A DNA stretch of 64,000 nucleotides, from positions 1 to 64,000 of the forward strand of contig JAGFBZ010001949.1 in assembly GCA_018398805.1 (NCBI GenBank). The letters are read 5' to 3'. The stretch is from Hirundichthys speculiger. Taxonomy: Eukaryota > Chordata > Actinopteri > Beloniformes > Exocoetidae. The translations under genes and the position numbers were made by a program. Below the pieces are notes generated by a model. The model worked only from the letters and a program-made list of their open reading frames with translations, searched no databases and was not told the origin of the DNA. How positions within the stretch are numbered: the stretch's first letter is position 1; every line of letters begins with the position of its first letter. Below are positions 20,991 through 31,580 of this stretch, piece by piece.

Positions 20991-21356
20991 CAGTCATGTA
21001 AAAAATTATTAGACCACCATTTTTTCTTCACTTTCTTGTTCATTTTAATACCTGGTACCACTAAACGTCATCATGTGACTAAAACAGACAGAAAAGAAAA
21101 CACTGAATGCATAAAAGCAGTGTTTTTGGCAGTACAACGCCATAGCTATTGATGTAAAAACTTAAGTGATTTAGGTTATAATCAAGAAAACCATGGAAAA
21201 TGGTAAGATATCAGCTCTTAAATAAAACTCTTATGAGCAATCTTTGTGGTTATCGTTATGTTTGTCCAAACAAATGTACCTTTAGTTGTACCAGGCATTA
21301 AAATGAACAAGAAACTGAAGAAAACAAGGGGGGTCTAATAATTTTTTCCATGACTG
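20991..21356 (+). mobile_element. Tc1/mariner-type MITE, copy 1
   Basis: The ends are CAGTCATGTAAAAAATTATT and its near inverse ...TTTTTTCCATGACTG, flanked by TA (20989-20990, 21357-21358). It is 366 bp, exactly the length of the inverted copy at 36250-36615. The ATTATTAGACCACC block next to the ends is conserved in both. It is non-coding. Confidence 0.93.
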
Positions 21357-21449
21357 TAGCTTAGTAGCATATCTGTGCAGCGTCACAACAAAAGCAGGTT
21401 TTATTTGTGGTCTGCCGATGCTGATGCTGCGGATGTATCCAAAGCCGTG

Positions 21450-21469
21450 CCCCCCCCCCCCCCCCCCCC
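21450..21469. repeat. C20 homopolymer
   Basis: Twenty consecutive C residues (G20 on the other strand) sit in otherwise ordinary sequence. Length is likely to be polymorphic and assembly-sensitive. Confidence 0.95.
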
Positions 21470-21669
21470 ACACGTGGTCATCCAGGCAACACATCCAACA
21501 TGGCAACACATCCTCCAGGCAGCAGGCTTGTAAACATCACAGATGAAAAGCCGTGTGAAGCAGAAGCTCCAAGCGAGACGACCCATGGTTCCCCTGCTTC
21601 TGGTAAACCCTGACTGAGTTATGAAGGTTTGGATCAAACCTGACTTTTAACTCAGTCTTCCTTATACAC

Positions 21670-21894
21670 CAGGGGTGTCCAAACTCGGTCCTGGAGGGCC
21701 GCTGTCCTGCATGTCTTAGATGTTTCCCTGCTTCAGCACACCTGATTCAAATGAATGGCTCGTTAACAGACTTGTTAACGACCTGAATGACAAGCTGGTG
21801 GCGACCTGTTCAACTGAATCAGGTGTGTTGTGCCTCGGAAACATCAAAAACATGCAGGACAGCGGCCCTCCAGGACCGAGTTTGGGCACCCCTG
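21670..21894 (+). mobile_element. Palindromic hAT MITE
   Basis: It begins CAGGGGTGTCCAAACTCGGT and ends with the exact inverse through ACCGAGTTTGGGCACCCCTG apart from one base. The TIRs extend inward through CCTGGAGGGCCGCTGTCCTG. The perfect 8-bp duplication TTATACAC is at 21662-21669 and 21895-21902. It is 225 bp and non-coding. Confidence 0.95.
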
Positions 21895-22025
21895 TTATAC
21901 ACCTTTTGGACTTGAAAATTGTGGACATGCGCCCCCTAGTGGCCCCGCCATAACTGGAGTGTGCGGTGCTCCACCAACTAACCCAAACACAGCAGCGTGG
22001 AGCATCTGTTACGGATAACACAGAC

Positions 22026-22074
22026 ATGTCTTGGATTGATGATGTTAGGCAGTGGCCTCCAGTTACAGATGAAG
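22026..22074 (+). pseudogene. First-exon-like fragment MSWIDDVRQWPPVTDE, copy A
   Basis: ATG at 22026 opens 16 codons, then GAAG/GTAGTT provides a plausible splice donor at 22074/22075. 'M-x-W-[IL]-x-D-V-x-x-W-P-P-V' resembles the start of fish transposon-encoded proteins with SWIM-type fingers and YqaJ-like nuclease domains, from memory of the family. The downstream exons are absent. The copy at 31581-31629 keeps the same exon and donor. Confidence 0.4.
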
Positions 22075-22433
22075 GTAGTTTATCGCTGTTTTTAATGATT
22101 GGTTATGGAAATAGCATGATCTATTCCCATAATCAAACACTAAAAACTGTGGGAATACGTGAAAAATGCAACGCTGGCTATAACTAACGTCAACAAGCCA
22201 TAAAGATTATGCTACTGTAACGTTAACGCTAGCGGTAAATTAGGCTATGTGTTAATGTTATATTTAATTTATTTTATCATTCTCCTAAGTCATTCATTTA
22301 TTCATTGTTTTATAGGCTTGTGCTAGTGCCGAGGGCTACAGTAGCCTCATACTGCTGTTCTTTCGGCCAGAATCGTCCGGGACTCTCAGCGAGACTATGA
22401 GTAGTACGAGACTGAATGTTAACGAAAACTCAC

Positions 22434-23096
22434 CCGGCTGTATTCATTTGGAACAAAGTCCTTTCTGTTGATATTTTTCACCCACGTCTTCCTAACTTCT
22501 TGTTCTTGTTAGGATTTATTTCAGTTAAGAACTTTAAACTGTTAAAGCTAAAGGCCTCAGTGTGGCTGCTTTATGACCTGACAACTGGGGTCTCATGACC
22601 TTCCTGACCTGCTCTCTTCCAAGGATGCATGGCAGTGGTGATAAAACTAGTTACACTCCATTCCTGCAGCAAACATAACCATATCTGTCTGAACCATTTG
22701 GACTTTTGAAGACATTACGTCGGAGGAGGAATGAGTCCGCCTCATGCAGGCTTCAAAAAGGAAGAGAAACGTTAGATCGGTGTGCATTCTCTGGCATCTT
22801 TTGAGATGTTAGGAGGATGTACCATCAGCTGATTAAAATATTCTGCATGGCATAATAATAATTCTTTGTATTCATGATTGTAATAAACTTCTGATTGATC
22901 TTTGCTTCTAGTCTGTCATTTAGGCACCAGATAAAAAGAACACGGAGAGAGAAACTTTCATTCTGCAAACAAGGCAGTCTTCGTGCAGTAAAGGCTTGTG
23001 TATTTCACATACTTTCTTCTTCTGTTGTTGAATTTTCACGCCATTGTTGGCACAGTTTATGACGGAACATGTATTCCCACTCGACCGACTCGACAT
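22434..23096 (-). pseudogene. THAP-type zinc-finger exon, split by a solo LTR, copy A
   Basis: On the minus strand ATG at 23096 reads MSSRSSGNTCSVINCANNG, then VCEIHKPLLHEDCL, where the LTR interrupts (22507-22960). Beyond the LTR the sequence encodes RKTWVKNINRKDFVPNEYSR followed by CGG/GTGAGT, a consensus splice donor (exon end 22434). C-x4-C, the 'CEIHK...HEDC' block, the invariant W and 'P-x-x-[YS]-SR' before a splice site match THAP domains of fish transposon proteins. The second half of the zinc site would be in the next exon, which is missing. There is also a frame change around the LTR site. Confidence 0.72.
22507..22960 (+). mobile_element. Solo LTR, family A, copy 2
   Basis: It starts TGTTAGGATTTATTTCAG and ends GAGAGAAACTTTCA, flanked by the perfect 4-bp duplication TTCT (22503-22506, 22961-22964). 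The 31-kb copy of the host block has a single TTCT at the matching point, giving a direct empty site. The 3' part carries AATAAA (about 22882-22887) and GGCACCAGATAAAAAGAACA near the end. It is 454 bp with no coding content. Confidence 0.95.
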
Positions 23097-23165
23097 TATA
23101 AAAATATATATTTGTGGAAAGAGAAAAACACTGGCTAATCTGCGAGCTGGTGAAAGTGTCGCACA

Positions 23166-23908
23166 TCTGTGGCTCGAAAAGTTGTATAGTCGCAACGTCA
23201 CACTCGTTTATGTCGGTATCATCAGACATAATCTGTCCACAGATGATTGAATCCAAACCAGGAGGTGTCTTCAAGACCGCAGGTAGCCCAGATGAACAAA
23301 CACACATGAGCACTATCTCCTTTTTTTCTGCTCCTATTTCTTTGTTTCTGTTAAGTCTCTTCTCTCTACGTTACAACAAGCCTGCGCTTGTCCCTACATT
23401 ACTGGCCATTTATAAAGAATTAAGCTGCACATGGCGTTAACTGTTTCACAAAAGTCTAAAGTCTCTTTTCATACACTGATCATAAATAGCTTGAAACACT
23501 TGAGAGGTCACTCACTTCTGAAAACAACTTTCTCAAGGACACTCCAGCTTTCTGTTTTTTTATTCTAGGCAATCTTTGCATGTGTCCAACGAGCTTCCTC
23601 CACTAAAGCCTTCATCTGCCTCCAACCTTCTCTCTGTGTTCAATAATGGCCGCTGGAATGACACAAGCAGCAGATAGTCAGAAGCAGATGAATGTGCTTT
23701 CGCTTCAAAGCGAGACGGCGTGAAAAGAGAGCTGCTCAACGATAAAAGAGACACAGAGTTTCTCTGCCATTCATTTGACTCTTCTAAGTGTAATAAAGAA
23801 AGATCCTGGTAAAGAGGGTGAAGACGGCACAAAAAGGGATAGACAGTGCTGTCGCTTAGTGCTAGTAAACCATAATTTTTCAGTGAAATCCAATTATTTT
23901 AATAAGTG
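23166..23908. other. Unassigned DNA
   Basis: The sequence after the block is not shared with copy B. A 108-codon frame at 23114-23440 overlaps the THAP exon antisense and has no motif. No repeats are evident. Confidence 0.4.
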
Positions 23909-23916
23909 TAGTAGAC

Positions 23917-24813
23917 CAGTGGTTCTCAACTGGTCTGGCTTCAGGACCCACCATCACCCTCAATAACAAGCCGTGATCCAAATCAAGGAAAATTTCCAAC
24001 TTCTCAAATTTATTGAATGGAAAGATCGTGCAGTTTGAATCAGAGATAGTAGAATAGAATATCACAGAATGTCAACACAAAAAAAATAAGTTTATTGGTG
24101 AACCAAAATGGCAAAAACCAAAATGACTTCCAGTGGGAAATATTCCCTTTGATGCTCAATTAGCTGCATTTTAATTAAATCCAAATCCACTTCAGTAACT
24201 TCAGCCTTTTTTAACAGACTCAACATGCACAAACATGGAATAAAACAGTGCAACCACTGAGCAGTAGTTTCAAAAAGAACTCAAATATGTAGCATTTGCT
24301 GAGTTCCCACTTCCTGAATATATAACAATTTTCTATTAAAACTATCTAGTCACTTATTTAAGCATTAATCATAAAGCTGACATAACAATCAGAACATTTC
24401 AGTAACAGCCATTTTTAAGACTCAACAGTGTTTTTATGCACAAACATGAAATAAAACAGTGCAACCACTGAGCAGTAGTTTCAAAAAGAACTCAAAATAT
24501 ATAGTTTTATCTGAATAACCATCACTGACCTTTGTCTTCAAGATAAGTAAATCCATATCTCAAATATTTATCGTTGTATCTGTGTTTCACCTGCTCAACA
24601 TATGGAAACAAACTCTGCAGGTCTTCTTCTATGGTGTGAACTGGTGGGTGTCAACTCGCATTACAGGACATTATCGCCATCTACTGTTAAGGAGTATGAA
24701 TGACACACATTTTTTTTTTTTTGCATTTCCTTCTCCAGGCAAAGGCCCACGACCCACTGAAAACGGGTCTGTGACACACTTTTGGGTCGCGACCCACCAG
24801 TTGAGAACCACTG
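23917..24813 (+). mobile_element. hAT non-autonomous element, 897 bp
   Basis: The left end CAGTGGTTCTCAACTGGTCT and the right end's inverse match over at least 20 bp. The perfect 8-bp duplication TAGTAGAC is at 23909-23916 and 24814-24821. GGACCCA/GGGTCGCGACCCA motifs lie near the ends. Inside, about 70 bp around 24220-24290 (GTGCAACCACTGAGCAGTAG) recur at 24436-24505, giving a duplication of about 215-bp period. There is no transposase frame. Confidence 0.95.
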
Positions 24814-24821
24814 TAGTAGAC

Positions 24822-25795
24822 TAACGCAAGGCTGTTTCTTACTGAGCTCGGTTCAAGTAGAAAACAAACTGCAAATTCAAAAGGAGACTCAAAGTTTTCG
24901 TGACTATCTCCTCCCCTGATCCCCAGAATTAACCGTCAAACTGGCGTCTTTGAGTCTTTAGCTGCATTTAACCGGGAACGTGGACGACGTGCCAAACGCC
25001 TTCAGTACTGAGCAAGACTGTTCAGCGTCTGAGAGCACGAAACTGCAAAAGAGAATCATCTGCAGGCTTAATCACGGCTCGCTGCAGTCCATCAGGGAAG
25101 AAACACAAAGAAAACCCCCACAAAAACAAGGCAGATGCATCAGACTCCACTCCCTTGTTGAACGCTCTATTGAACGGACCACAAACTTCATAAACGGTGC
25201 CAGGACCCTTTCATTCCCTGAAAAGAGAACGATGAGTAGGAGGAAGAGAAGAATGAGGAAGGAGAAGGAGTCGGCGAGCTGAGGTGTTGTTAAAGCCTTA
25301 AAGCCTCTTGTTTAGAAAAGCAGTGGATCGAGAACAATGAGCAGAGCTGGAGACAATAGCAGTCGTCCAAGTGAAGACACAACAATTCACCGCAGTGTTT
25401 GAAGCTCCATCCGAAACATTCGAGCTGTGGGCGAGGAAACTAAATGATAAAAAAAAAGAGTTTTATTTTCTGTAATAGGAGCCTGATGGATGAAGTTAAC
25501 AAAGGCGGGCTGTGTGGGTTAAAGACGTTCTGGGAGGTCAACAACCCAGCGAGCTGCTCATCAGGATTCCCTCAAAGAACCAAATCAAAACCCACTTTTC
25601 TCTGAAATGTATTTGGACAGACAGTTTAAAGGCAACACAACCAAACTCTAAGCAGATTCATGCTTAACTTCTGACTTTAAAGAAAGCAATAAAAAAATTC
25701 TCTCTCTTTTATACAGCGTATGTAAACTTCTAGTTTTAACTGTAGGTTGTGTCCAAACCTACTGTCTAGACGCTGTTATATGGGATAGTTCTCTA
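24822..25795. other. Unassigned DNA
   Basis: A 100-codon frame at 24980-25282 (+) is rich in K/R/E at its end but has no recognised domain and no splice context. Otherwise I see no repeats or genes. Confidence 0.4.
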
Positions 25796-25798
25796 TTC

Positions 25799-26090
25799 CA
25801 GTGGTCCCCAACCCCTGGGCTGTGGACTTAAAAAAAATTAGTTTTTTTTAAGTTTTATTTATTATATGAGTCTGAACAAGCTTTTATTTTGAAATTTTTT
25901 ATTGTTTTTGAAAAATGACCGGATTCTCTCGGTTACATCTGAGTCACTTGAGCACCAAAATTTAACCCAGCTAGCAAAATGAGTAAGAAACGGACGTCTT
26001 TGGCAAGTTTCCTTGTGAAGGGGAAAATGCCTCCTATCTAACTGGGTTTCTCCTGTGTGATGACATCACGGGCGCCGGGCAGGAGTCCTA
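25799..26090 (+). mobile_element. 5' end of a ZBED-type hAT element
   Basis: It begins CAGTGGTCCCCAACCCCTGG, a standard hAT terminus. The segment ATGACCGGATTCTCTCGGTTACATC followed by CAGCTAGCAAAATGAGTAAG is the usual 5' leader of a fish hAT transposase. An ATG at 25979 opens MSKKRTSLASFLVKGKMPPI and stops at 26041. The right end and target duplication are not found, so the element is truncated or heavily decayed. Confidence 0.7.
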
Positions 26091-26129
26091 TCGCAACGTT
26101 TGGTCTTAGACGTTCTGTTAAAGCTTTCA

Positions 26130-26275
26130 CTGCAGATCTGACCGCTTTTTCATGCAAATGGTGAACAAATTCATTGAGATCCAGCCTTCGCTAAGTCTTG
26201 TTATTTAAGGTTCATTGTTGATCTTACTCAGAATCCTTAGTCTTTTAGTGGCTAAAACAGAGACAATACATTTTT
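26130..26275 (+). repeat. Dispersed repeat of unknown type, copy 1
   Basis: Blocks TAAATTCATTG-like, AAGTCTTGTTATTT, CAGAATCC and AGTGGCT-AAACAGAGAC occur here in the same order as in 39995-40125. The pair is clearly homologous, but neither has visible terminal repeats. It could be part of an LTR. Confidence 0.6.
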
Positions 26276-26613
26276 CTACCACAGTCTCAGACATGGATTG
26301 TCTAATTCTCTTCCCAGCAGCTTCATGAATCAATTAATTATAAAAACATTATAATATCCTTGGAAGACCGAGATGTTTTCTCTGTGGATGAAAAATGAAT
26401 CACCAATGGATATTTGATCAATATTCTGATTAACAGATACTATGGGCCTGATCTTACACCTCCCGCTAGCCGCTAGCCCCTAGCTGCTACCCGCAAATTG
26501 CTGATTTAGGAATCTCCGCCAACTGCTAATGCAATCTTCCGCTCCCTAAAGCTGCCACCCGTTATGCCGACTCCCTTACTCACATTGTAGGCGTGGCAAT
26601 GGGCGTGTCTCCT

Positions 26614-26712
26614 GCGCTTTCCACAAATTCGGCATCTTGCGATCGCGGGTTTAGAATAGATCCTAAACCCGTGAGATACCAGTACCGCAAGACACAGAGT
26701 TTGTGGAAAGCA
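26614..26712. repeat. Long imperfect hairpin
   Basis: GCTTTCCACAAA (about 26618) pairs with TTTGTGGAAAGC (about 26700), TCTTGCG pairs with CGCAAGA, and CGGGTTTAG pairs with CTAAACCCG around a seven-base loop near 26656-26663. The arms are about 45 bp with small bulges. It could be the core of a decayed palindromic MITE or a hairpin RNA precursor; the sequence does not decide. Confidence 0.75.
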
Positions 26713-27920
26713 CAACTAGCATGTCGGCACGTAAAAGAGCGCGTCCAAATCGCGTCATTGCGCGTCCACCCAGTCACATGTGGACTGAACAACCGGCTCT
26801 ACCTCTCGATTATGCATCACTGTATTACTGTCATACTTTATTATTCTATAGAAACACATACAGTCAAATCTCACTTCCTCCCAGTTTGACTTCAAGGTTT
26901 TTTTTTTTCCCAGTAGGAGAGTTTCTACTACTTCCTGCTATTAATTTTTGCTCGGGGGGTCATGCTTTGGGGTCAATCTCTACTGCAACAAATGCCACAC
27001 AAAAGAAGTTTAATTGGGCTGAAAACAGTAAAATGCCATCACAGTAAATGCCATATATTGGCCGATATTTATTAAGGGAGGAAAAGAAGCAGCATTCGTG
27101 TCTTTTTCCAGTTAATGACTGTCAGAAATGTGGAAACGGGAGCATGCTCAGTAATCAACACACCGGGAACCAAATGTCACTTTGGTAAGGTTGACCACCA
27201 ACATCTGGAACTACACTTCCCCATTACAGGTTTCTACACAACAACTGGACCCAGGTATCCTGGTCGTGGTTGGTCCTGATGGTTTCTCTGGTTTCCTCAT
27301 AGTGAAATTATCTGTGTTCATCACATTTTACCAGGTAGCAGAAAGCTACCCGATGTTTAAAACCTTCCTTCTTATCACTGTAAAATAACAATCAAACTGT
27401 ATTTTTTTCAAAAAAAGCAGTAAAAGAAAACATATGAATGTTGGTCTTACCATCAACTTTCATTTGTAGCAACATTTTCATCTCAAACACTGAAAACTCG
27501 AGGGAACCGAAGGTGCGGCTTGAGAAAGGTGTGTCATCAGAGCTGAGTGAGAGTAAATGAGAATAATAACCCATAAATAAACACCTGTGAAACGCAGGAG
27601 GTTGAAGACGACGGTCTGCAGGGAGCGCTGCATTCGGCTGAGGTCTGCAATTAAATTCAAATGATGGATGGAGGAAGCTGGAGGTGGAGGTATGTAGCTG
27701 CCTTCAGGAAGATGAAATGTGTGGAAGGCCGTTACCCTGGACAGCAGAAGATGAAGGCAGAACATCGGATCGGGTCCCTCTATTACAAGAACACATTAAT
27801 TTTACTCCAGCCTGCAACTGTGAGCACTATTTGGAGATTTCCATAGAGCTGTCAGAATATAGAGGTGGAGGACGGAGCAGCAGGTGGACGGTAAACACTG
27901 CTCGCTAATAACAGAAGCAA
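26713..27920. other. Unassigned DNA with a LINE tail remnant
   Basis: At about 26955-26995, TTTTTGCTCGGGGGGTCATGC is a fragment of the L2/CR1-like tail seen at 2.4 kb. The remaining sequence has no recognised gene. The 95-codon antisense frame at 27478-27765 and overlapping plus frames lack motifs. Confidence 0.45.
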
Positions 27921-27925
27921 TCAGT

Positions 27926-28671
27926 GGCTGCGTTTACATGATGTTTTTTAATTCGGAATTAATAATTAGGAATTAAATAATTCCGAATTAAACTATTTTC
28001 CTTCGAGTTTACATGGAAATAGTAATTCTGAATTAAGGTTTACATGGAAAACACGTTTGTTCGGCTTTATCTAATTCTGCTTTAGGTCTGGGGGTTGGGA
28101 AGGGTTCTGATTGGATGGGGGGGGGCGGACGTCTTTACATCTACTGGAAGAAAACAAACTTAGCAACAACTCGGTTAGCAACAACATTCCACTTATTTTT
28201 GACCTGGGTGGCGTCTCTATCTGTGAAACCTCCTTCATTTAACCTGGCCGCTACAACTTTGAAAAGCTCACAATTTTTATGTTTCCTGCCATCTGTTCTT
28301 TTAATTATTTCCAGTTCCTCCAAGCTATTTATTAAATAAATCGTCTCTGCTCTTGAACACCGTTTACTGCGTGCTGCCGTTTTGAAAACAAGCCCAGCGC
28401 GGAATATAAGCGTCATGGCGACAGACGGGCAAGAGAACGAGCATGCGCAGAAAGACGGGAATTAATTTAAATAGGAATGAGTGTATACATGACCGCGGAA
28501 TTATTTAATTCGGAATTAAAATGGGAATAAACCAGCCACTTACTTCGGAATTAAGTTTAATTCGGAATTGACATTTTCATATGGAATTAAGTGTTTACAT
28601 GGTAACTTTTATTCGGCTTTAAATTTAATTCTGAATTAAGGAGGAATTAAACTTCCCATGTAAACGCACTG
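27926..28671 (-). mobile_element. Harbinger-like Myb/SANT element, copy 1
   Basis: The ends are GGCTGCGTTTACATGATG and the inverse of CAGTGCGTTTACATGGG. The flanking triplets AGT and AAT differ by one base from the 3-bp duplication seen at the other copies. Both ends are packed with AATTCGGAATT/TTCCGAATTAA motifs and GTTTACATG repeats. The coding strand is minus. The size and order of segments match copies at 48251-49005 and 57431-58185. Confidence 0.85.
28141..28380 (-). pseudogene. Myb/SANT-like DNA-binding exon, copy 1
   Basis: The frame reads AARSKRCSRAETIYLINSLE, then RTDGRKHKNCELFKVVAARL, then FTDRDATQVKNKWNVVANRV. The spacing of E-x-x-x-L-I, the 'R-N/H-K-x-x-[EL]-[FL]' block and 'T-x-x-Q-V-x-N-K-W' is that of Myb/SANT-like domains of Harbinger-type transposons. 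The ancestral ATG is ACG here (28380-28378). This copy keeps two codons (VV after ELFK) that copies 2 and 3 lack. The partner DDE transposase is absent. Confidence 0.75.
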
Positions 28672-28848
28672 AATGACCTCGATCCTGCAGACAGGAAATA
28701 AAGCTGCTGTTAACTGGCTTCAGTTAATAAAAATCACGGTTTAGGTCTAGAGGAGTGTTTATAAAGACTTGAGGTGTTTGCAGGTCTGTATGTCATTTTT
28801 CTACATCATTGTAGATCTACTCTTAAGAGTCCATGTAAAGGAGAATTA

Positions 28849-28952
28849 CCGTATTGGCCCAAATACAGGATGATATTTTATTCTAGAAATCATCTTCTCA
28901 AAAATGGGGGTGATTTTATAATCAGAGTCGTCCTGTATACGGGCCGATACGG
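28849..28952. mobile_element. Short TA-flanked MITE
   Basis: The ends CCGTATTGGCCC and GGGCCGATACGG are imperfect inverses, and TA flanks both (28847-28848, 28953-28954). A related right half (GTCGTCTTATAATCAGAGTC, TTGGGCCAACAGGG) is at about 42962-43012. It is 104 bp and non-coding. Confidence 0.8.
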
Positions 28953-29107
28953 TACCAGAGAAGGAGCTGGTGGTGTTGGAGTAAAGATGGGCGGTGGACA
29001 AATGTCTCCTGGTCAGTTTCAGATATCTGTGACGTCCAGATCTGGAGAAACACCATGAAGGAAAGAGGTGACATCTAGAGACCACCAGCTACAAAGTACA
29101 GAGAAGC

Positions 29108-29642
29108 CAAGGGCGTAACCATGGTTACTTTGGGGGGGTCCAAATGATAGCCCTCCCCCAGAATTTATTTTAAAGGTGCATTTCCCACAGTTCTGTGATT
29201 TTTATTTATTGACCATCTGAAATCACATTTAAAGGAATAGTCTGCAATTTCTCTGAGATAGTAGCTAATAGGATAGCTTCCAGCTGGGAAAAATTATATG
29301 CCTAAAGCATGTTGATGTAAATATTGTGATTGGAACGACAAAAAGTCCATAGCACACGATGGACTTTTAATTCCAAGTTAATTTGTATTTTGTTGATTTA
29401 TCTCAAAATGAAAGTCTGCACATTTACACTGAAACGTTTAATGTGAATGAAATCATAGATTTGTACAAAGAATTAAATGTAAAATATTGATGTTACATAA
29501 CCTTACAGCATCCCTCTCCCTGTCTCTCTGTGCTACCTGCATTATGACCAGATATTATTATTATTATACCAGAAGAACAATAACTGACACTGAGGATCTT
29601 TTTAATTTGATACGTTGAATATTTTGTTTGTATTACTAGCGT

Positions 29643-29683
<41 letters not shown>

Positions 29684-30235
29684 ACATATGTACATATGTA
29701 TGTACATATATACACACATCATATGATACAGTCTCTTCACTTCGAGCTAGCTAGCTCAACTAACAAACTGAGCCCTTTTTAACGAGCTAAATATTTCAAA
29801 TCAATTTAAAATTTAACACACTCAGTATGACAACATCACTCCTCTTTAGCTATCTAGTTGCGTACTGTCTAAAATAACTTTGTATGTCCTGTTTTTTCCG
29901 CTTTTTTGTAAAGACATTGCTCCCTCCTTTCTTTCACATTTAACGCTCTATTGTTTCGTCTGTCGGAGGCGGAGCTTCAAACCGAGAGGCGTTAAATGGG
30001 CGCAACCAAGTGAACAACTGGGAGGGGGAGGTCACACACTTTAGTGTTCCTTATAAACGGAAATAAATTGATCGGTAAATATTCGGAAATAACAAGAGAC
30101 GGACTGTTGAGGCAGGTTTCATAAAAGGAGGAAATATTTAACATATTTACACATAATATTGGGGGGGGCAGATTGGTATTTTCCCAGTATTGAGGGGGAC
30201 ACGACCCCCCCAAAGAATGCGTGGTTACGCCCATG
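29108..30235 (+). mobile_element. hAT-like non-autonomous element, 1128 bp
   Basis: The left end CAAGGGCGTAACCATGGTTA and the right end's inverse CATGGGCGTAACCACGCATT share the TIR core GGGCGTAACCA and a following TTTGGGGGGGTC. The perfect 8-bp duplication AGAGAAGC is at 29100-29107 and 30236-30243. It includes a (CA)n tract at about 29646-29678. No transposase frame is recognised; the frames at 29992-30439 (minus) are unremarkable. Confidence 0.92.
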
Positions 30236-30243
30236 AGAGAAGC

Positions 30244-30970
30244 AAACTGAGTTGTTTGGGATAATGTTCTTCTTTTTATACAGACTGGACATGATGTCTG
30301 GATGAAATACAACAAATGTGAGCAATTTAAAGAAATAAAAAGAGAGGAAGAAAGCAAACATGTATACATGTATATGTATATATTTCATCAAGATGTTCAT
30401 CAGTGTCGCTGAAAACTTGGAGCTCGGAAAGATGGTCAACGTGGCAATCTCCTATCCAGCTAGATGGAGAAGTTTTACCAATAAATAATTCAGTTAATAA
30501 TAAATAAAACATTTTTGAGAAATGTGTGCTGAAGTTTGCATGAGATCCAAAACCAAACTCTGTCTATGGTCTGCAATAAAATACAAATGATGAAAGTAAC
30601 AAGCTGTAGTTGGAGGACTGGTCTTTACAAGCTGGAATAGATTTATAGTTATGTGAACGTAACTATGGTTGTGTAAGTTTAGATATGAAACAACAATGCT
30701 GATGCTTCAGGTGGAGGTTTGGCTTTCAGATGATTGTCAACAGGTAAAGAAGATTAGTGAAAACTAATCCTGCAGTTACAGAATTAAAAAAAAACATTTC
30801 ATCATGTTTAACTTCATCTTATTTCTGGTTTTAGCTGTCTTTTTGTTCTTTTTTGCCAGTCCCTTATGAAACATTCACACTGACAAGCCCATATTCATAT
30901 TCATATTCTGACGCTGTGATGGTGAGATATCCAAGAACTTCTGTTTGATCCCATGTCAGAGCTCCGAGCC
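30244..30970. other. Unassigned DNA
   Basis: I see no TIRs, tandem repeats or coding motifs between the hAT element and the minisatellite. Confidence 0.45.
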
Positions 30971-30971
30971 G

Positions 30972-31235
30972 TATAAGGACAGACATATAAGGACAGACAT
31001 ATGAGGACAGACACATAAGGACAGACACATTAGGAGAGACAATAAGGACAGACATATAAGGACAGACACATAAGGACAGACACATAAGGACAGACATATA
31101 AGGACAGACACATAAGGACAGACACATAAGGACAGACACATAAGGACAGACTCATAAGGACAGACATATAAGGACAGACACATAAGGACAGACACATAAG
31201 GACAGACACATAAGGACAGACATATTAGGACAGAC
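30972..31235. repeat. 14-bp minisatellite, left part
   Basis: Tandem AAGGACAGACACAT / AAGGACAGACATAT units of 14 bp continue at 32604 after the insertion. The minus strand lacks stops in all three frames ([17 protein letters not shown] peptides), an artefact of the unit. Confidence 0.95.
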
Positions 31236-31580
31236 CAAGGTTATTATAGTTTTGAAATTTTCTTTAGTTTTTATTTTTATTTAGTTTTCCAGTTTGCTTT
31301 TTTATTTCAGTTTAGTTTTAGTTAGTTCAACAAGTAATTTAGTAGTTTTAGTTTAGTTTTTATTTTGAGGAATTGACTAGTTTCAGTTTAGTTTTTATTT
31401 AGTTTTAGTCTTAGTTTTAGTTTTTCTTCTTCTTGCAGTATGCAGCAGTTTATACACCTTTTCGACTTGAAAATTGTGGACATGCGCCCCCTAGTGGCCC
31501 CGCCATAACTGGAGTGTGCGGTGCTCCACCAACTAACCCAAACACAGCAGCGTGGAGCATCTGTTACGGATAACGCAGAC

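Larger units (their letters stand above)
21895..23165. mobile_element. Duplicated block, copy A, with two transposon exon relics
   Basis: Apart from the solo LTR at 22507-22960, this block is nearly identical to 31448-32247. It has a plus-strand first-exon-like frame at its left and a minus-strand THAP exon at its right, with about 350 bp between them. That is the layout expected of an internally deleted two-gene transposon whose genes pointed toward each other. This is an inference: no terminal repeats of the block itself are visible, and its left end coincides with the MITE target site. Confidence 0.7.

Noticed and set aside
22921..22960. GGCACCAGATAA taken as a retroviral primer-binding site
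   Set aside because: It lies inside the LTR before the TTTCA end and target duplication, so it cannot be the primer-binding site downstream of the LTR.
24980..25282. 100-codon plus frame ending in RRKRRMRKEKESAS
   Set aside because: No recognised domain, no supporting signals, and length is within chance for a 64-kb window.
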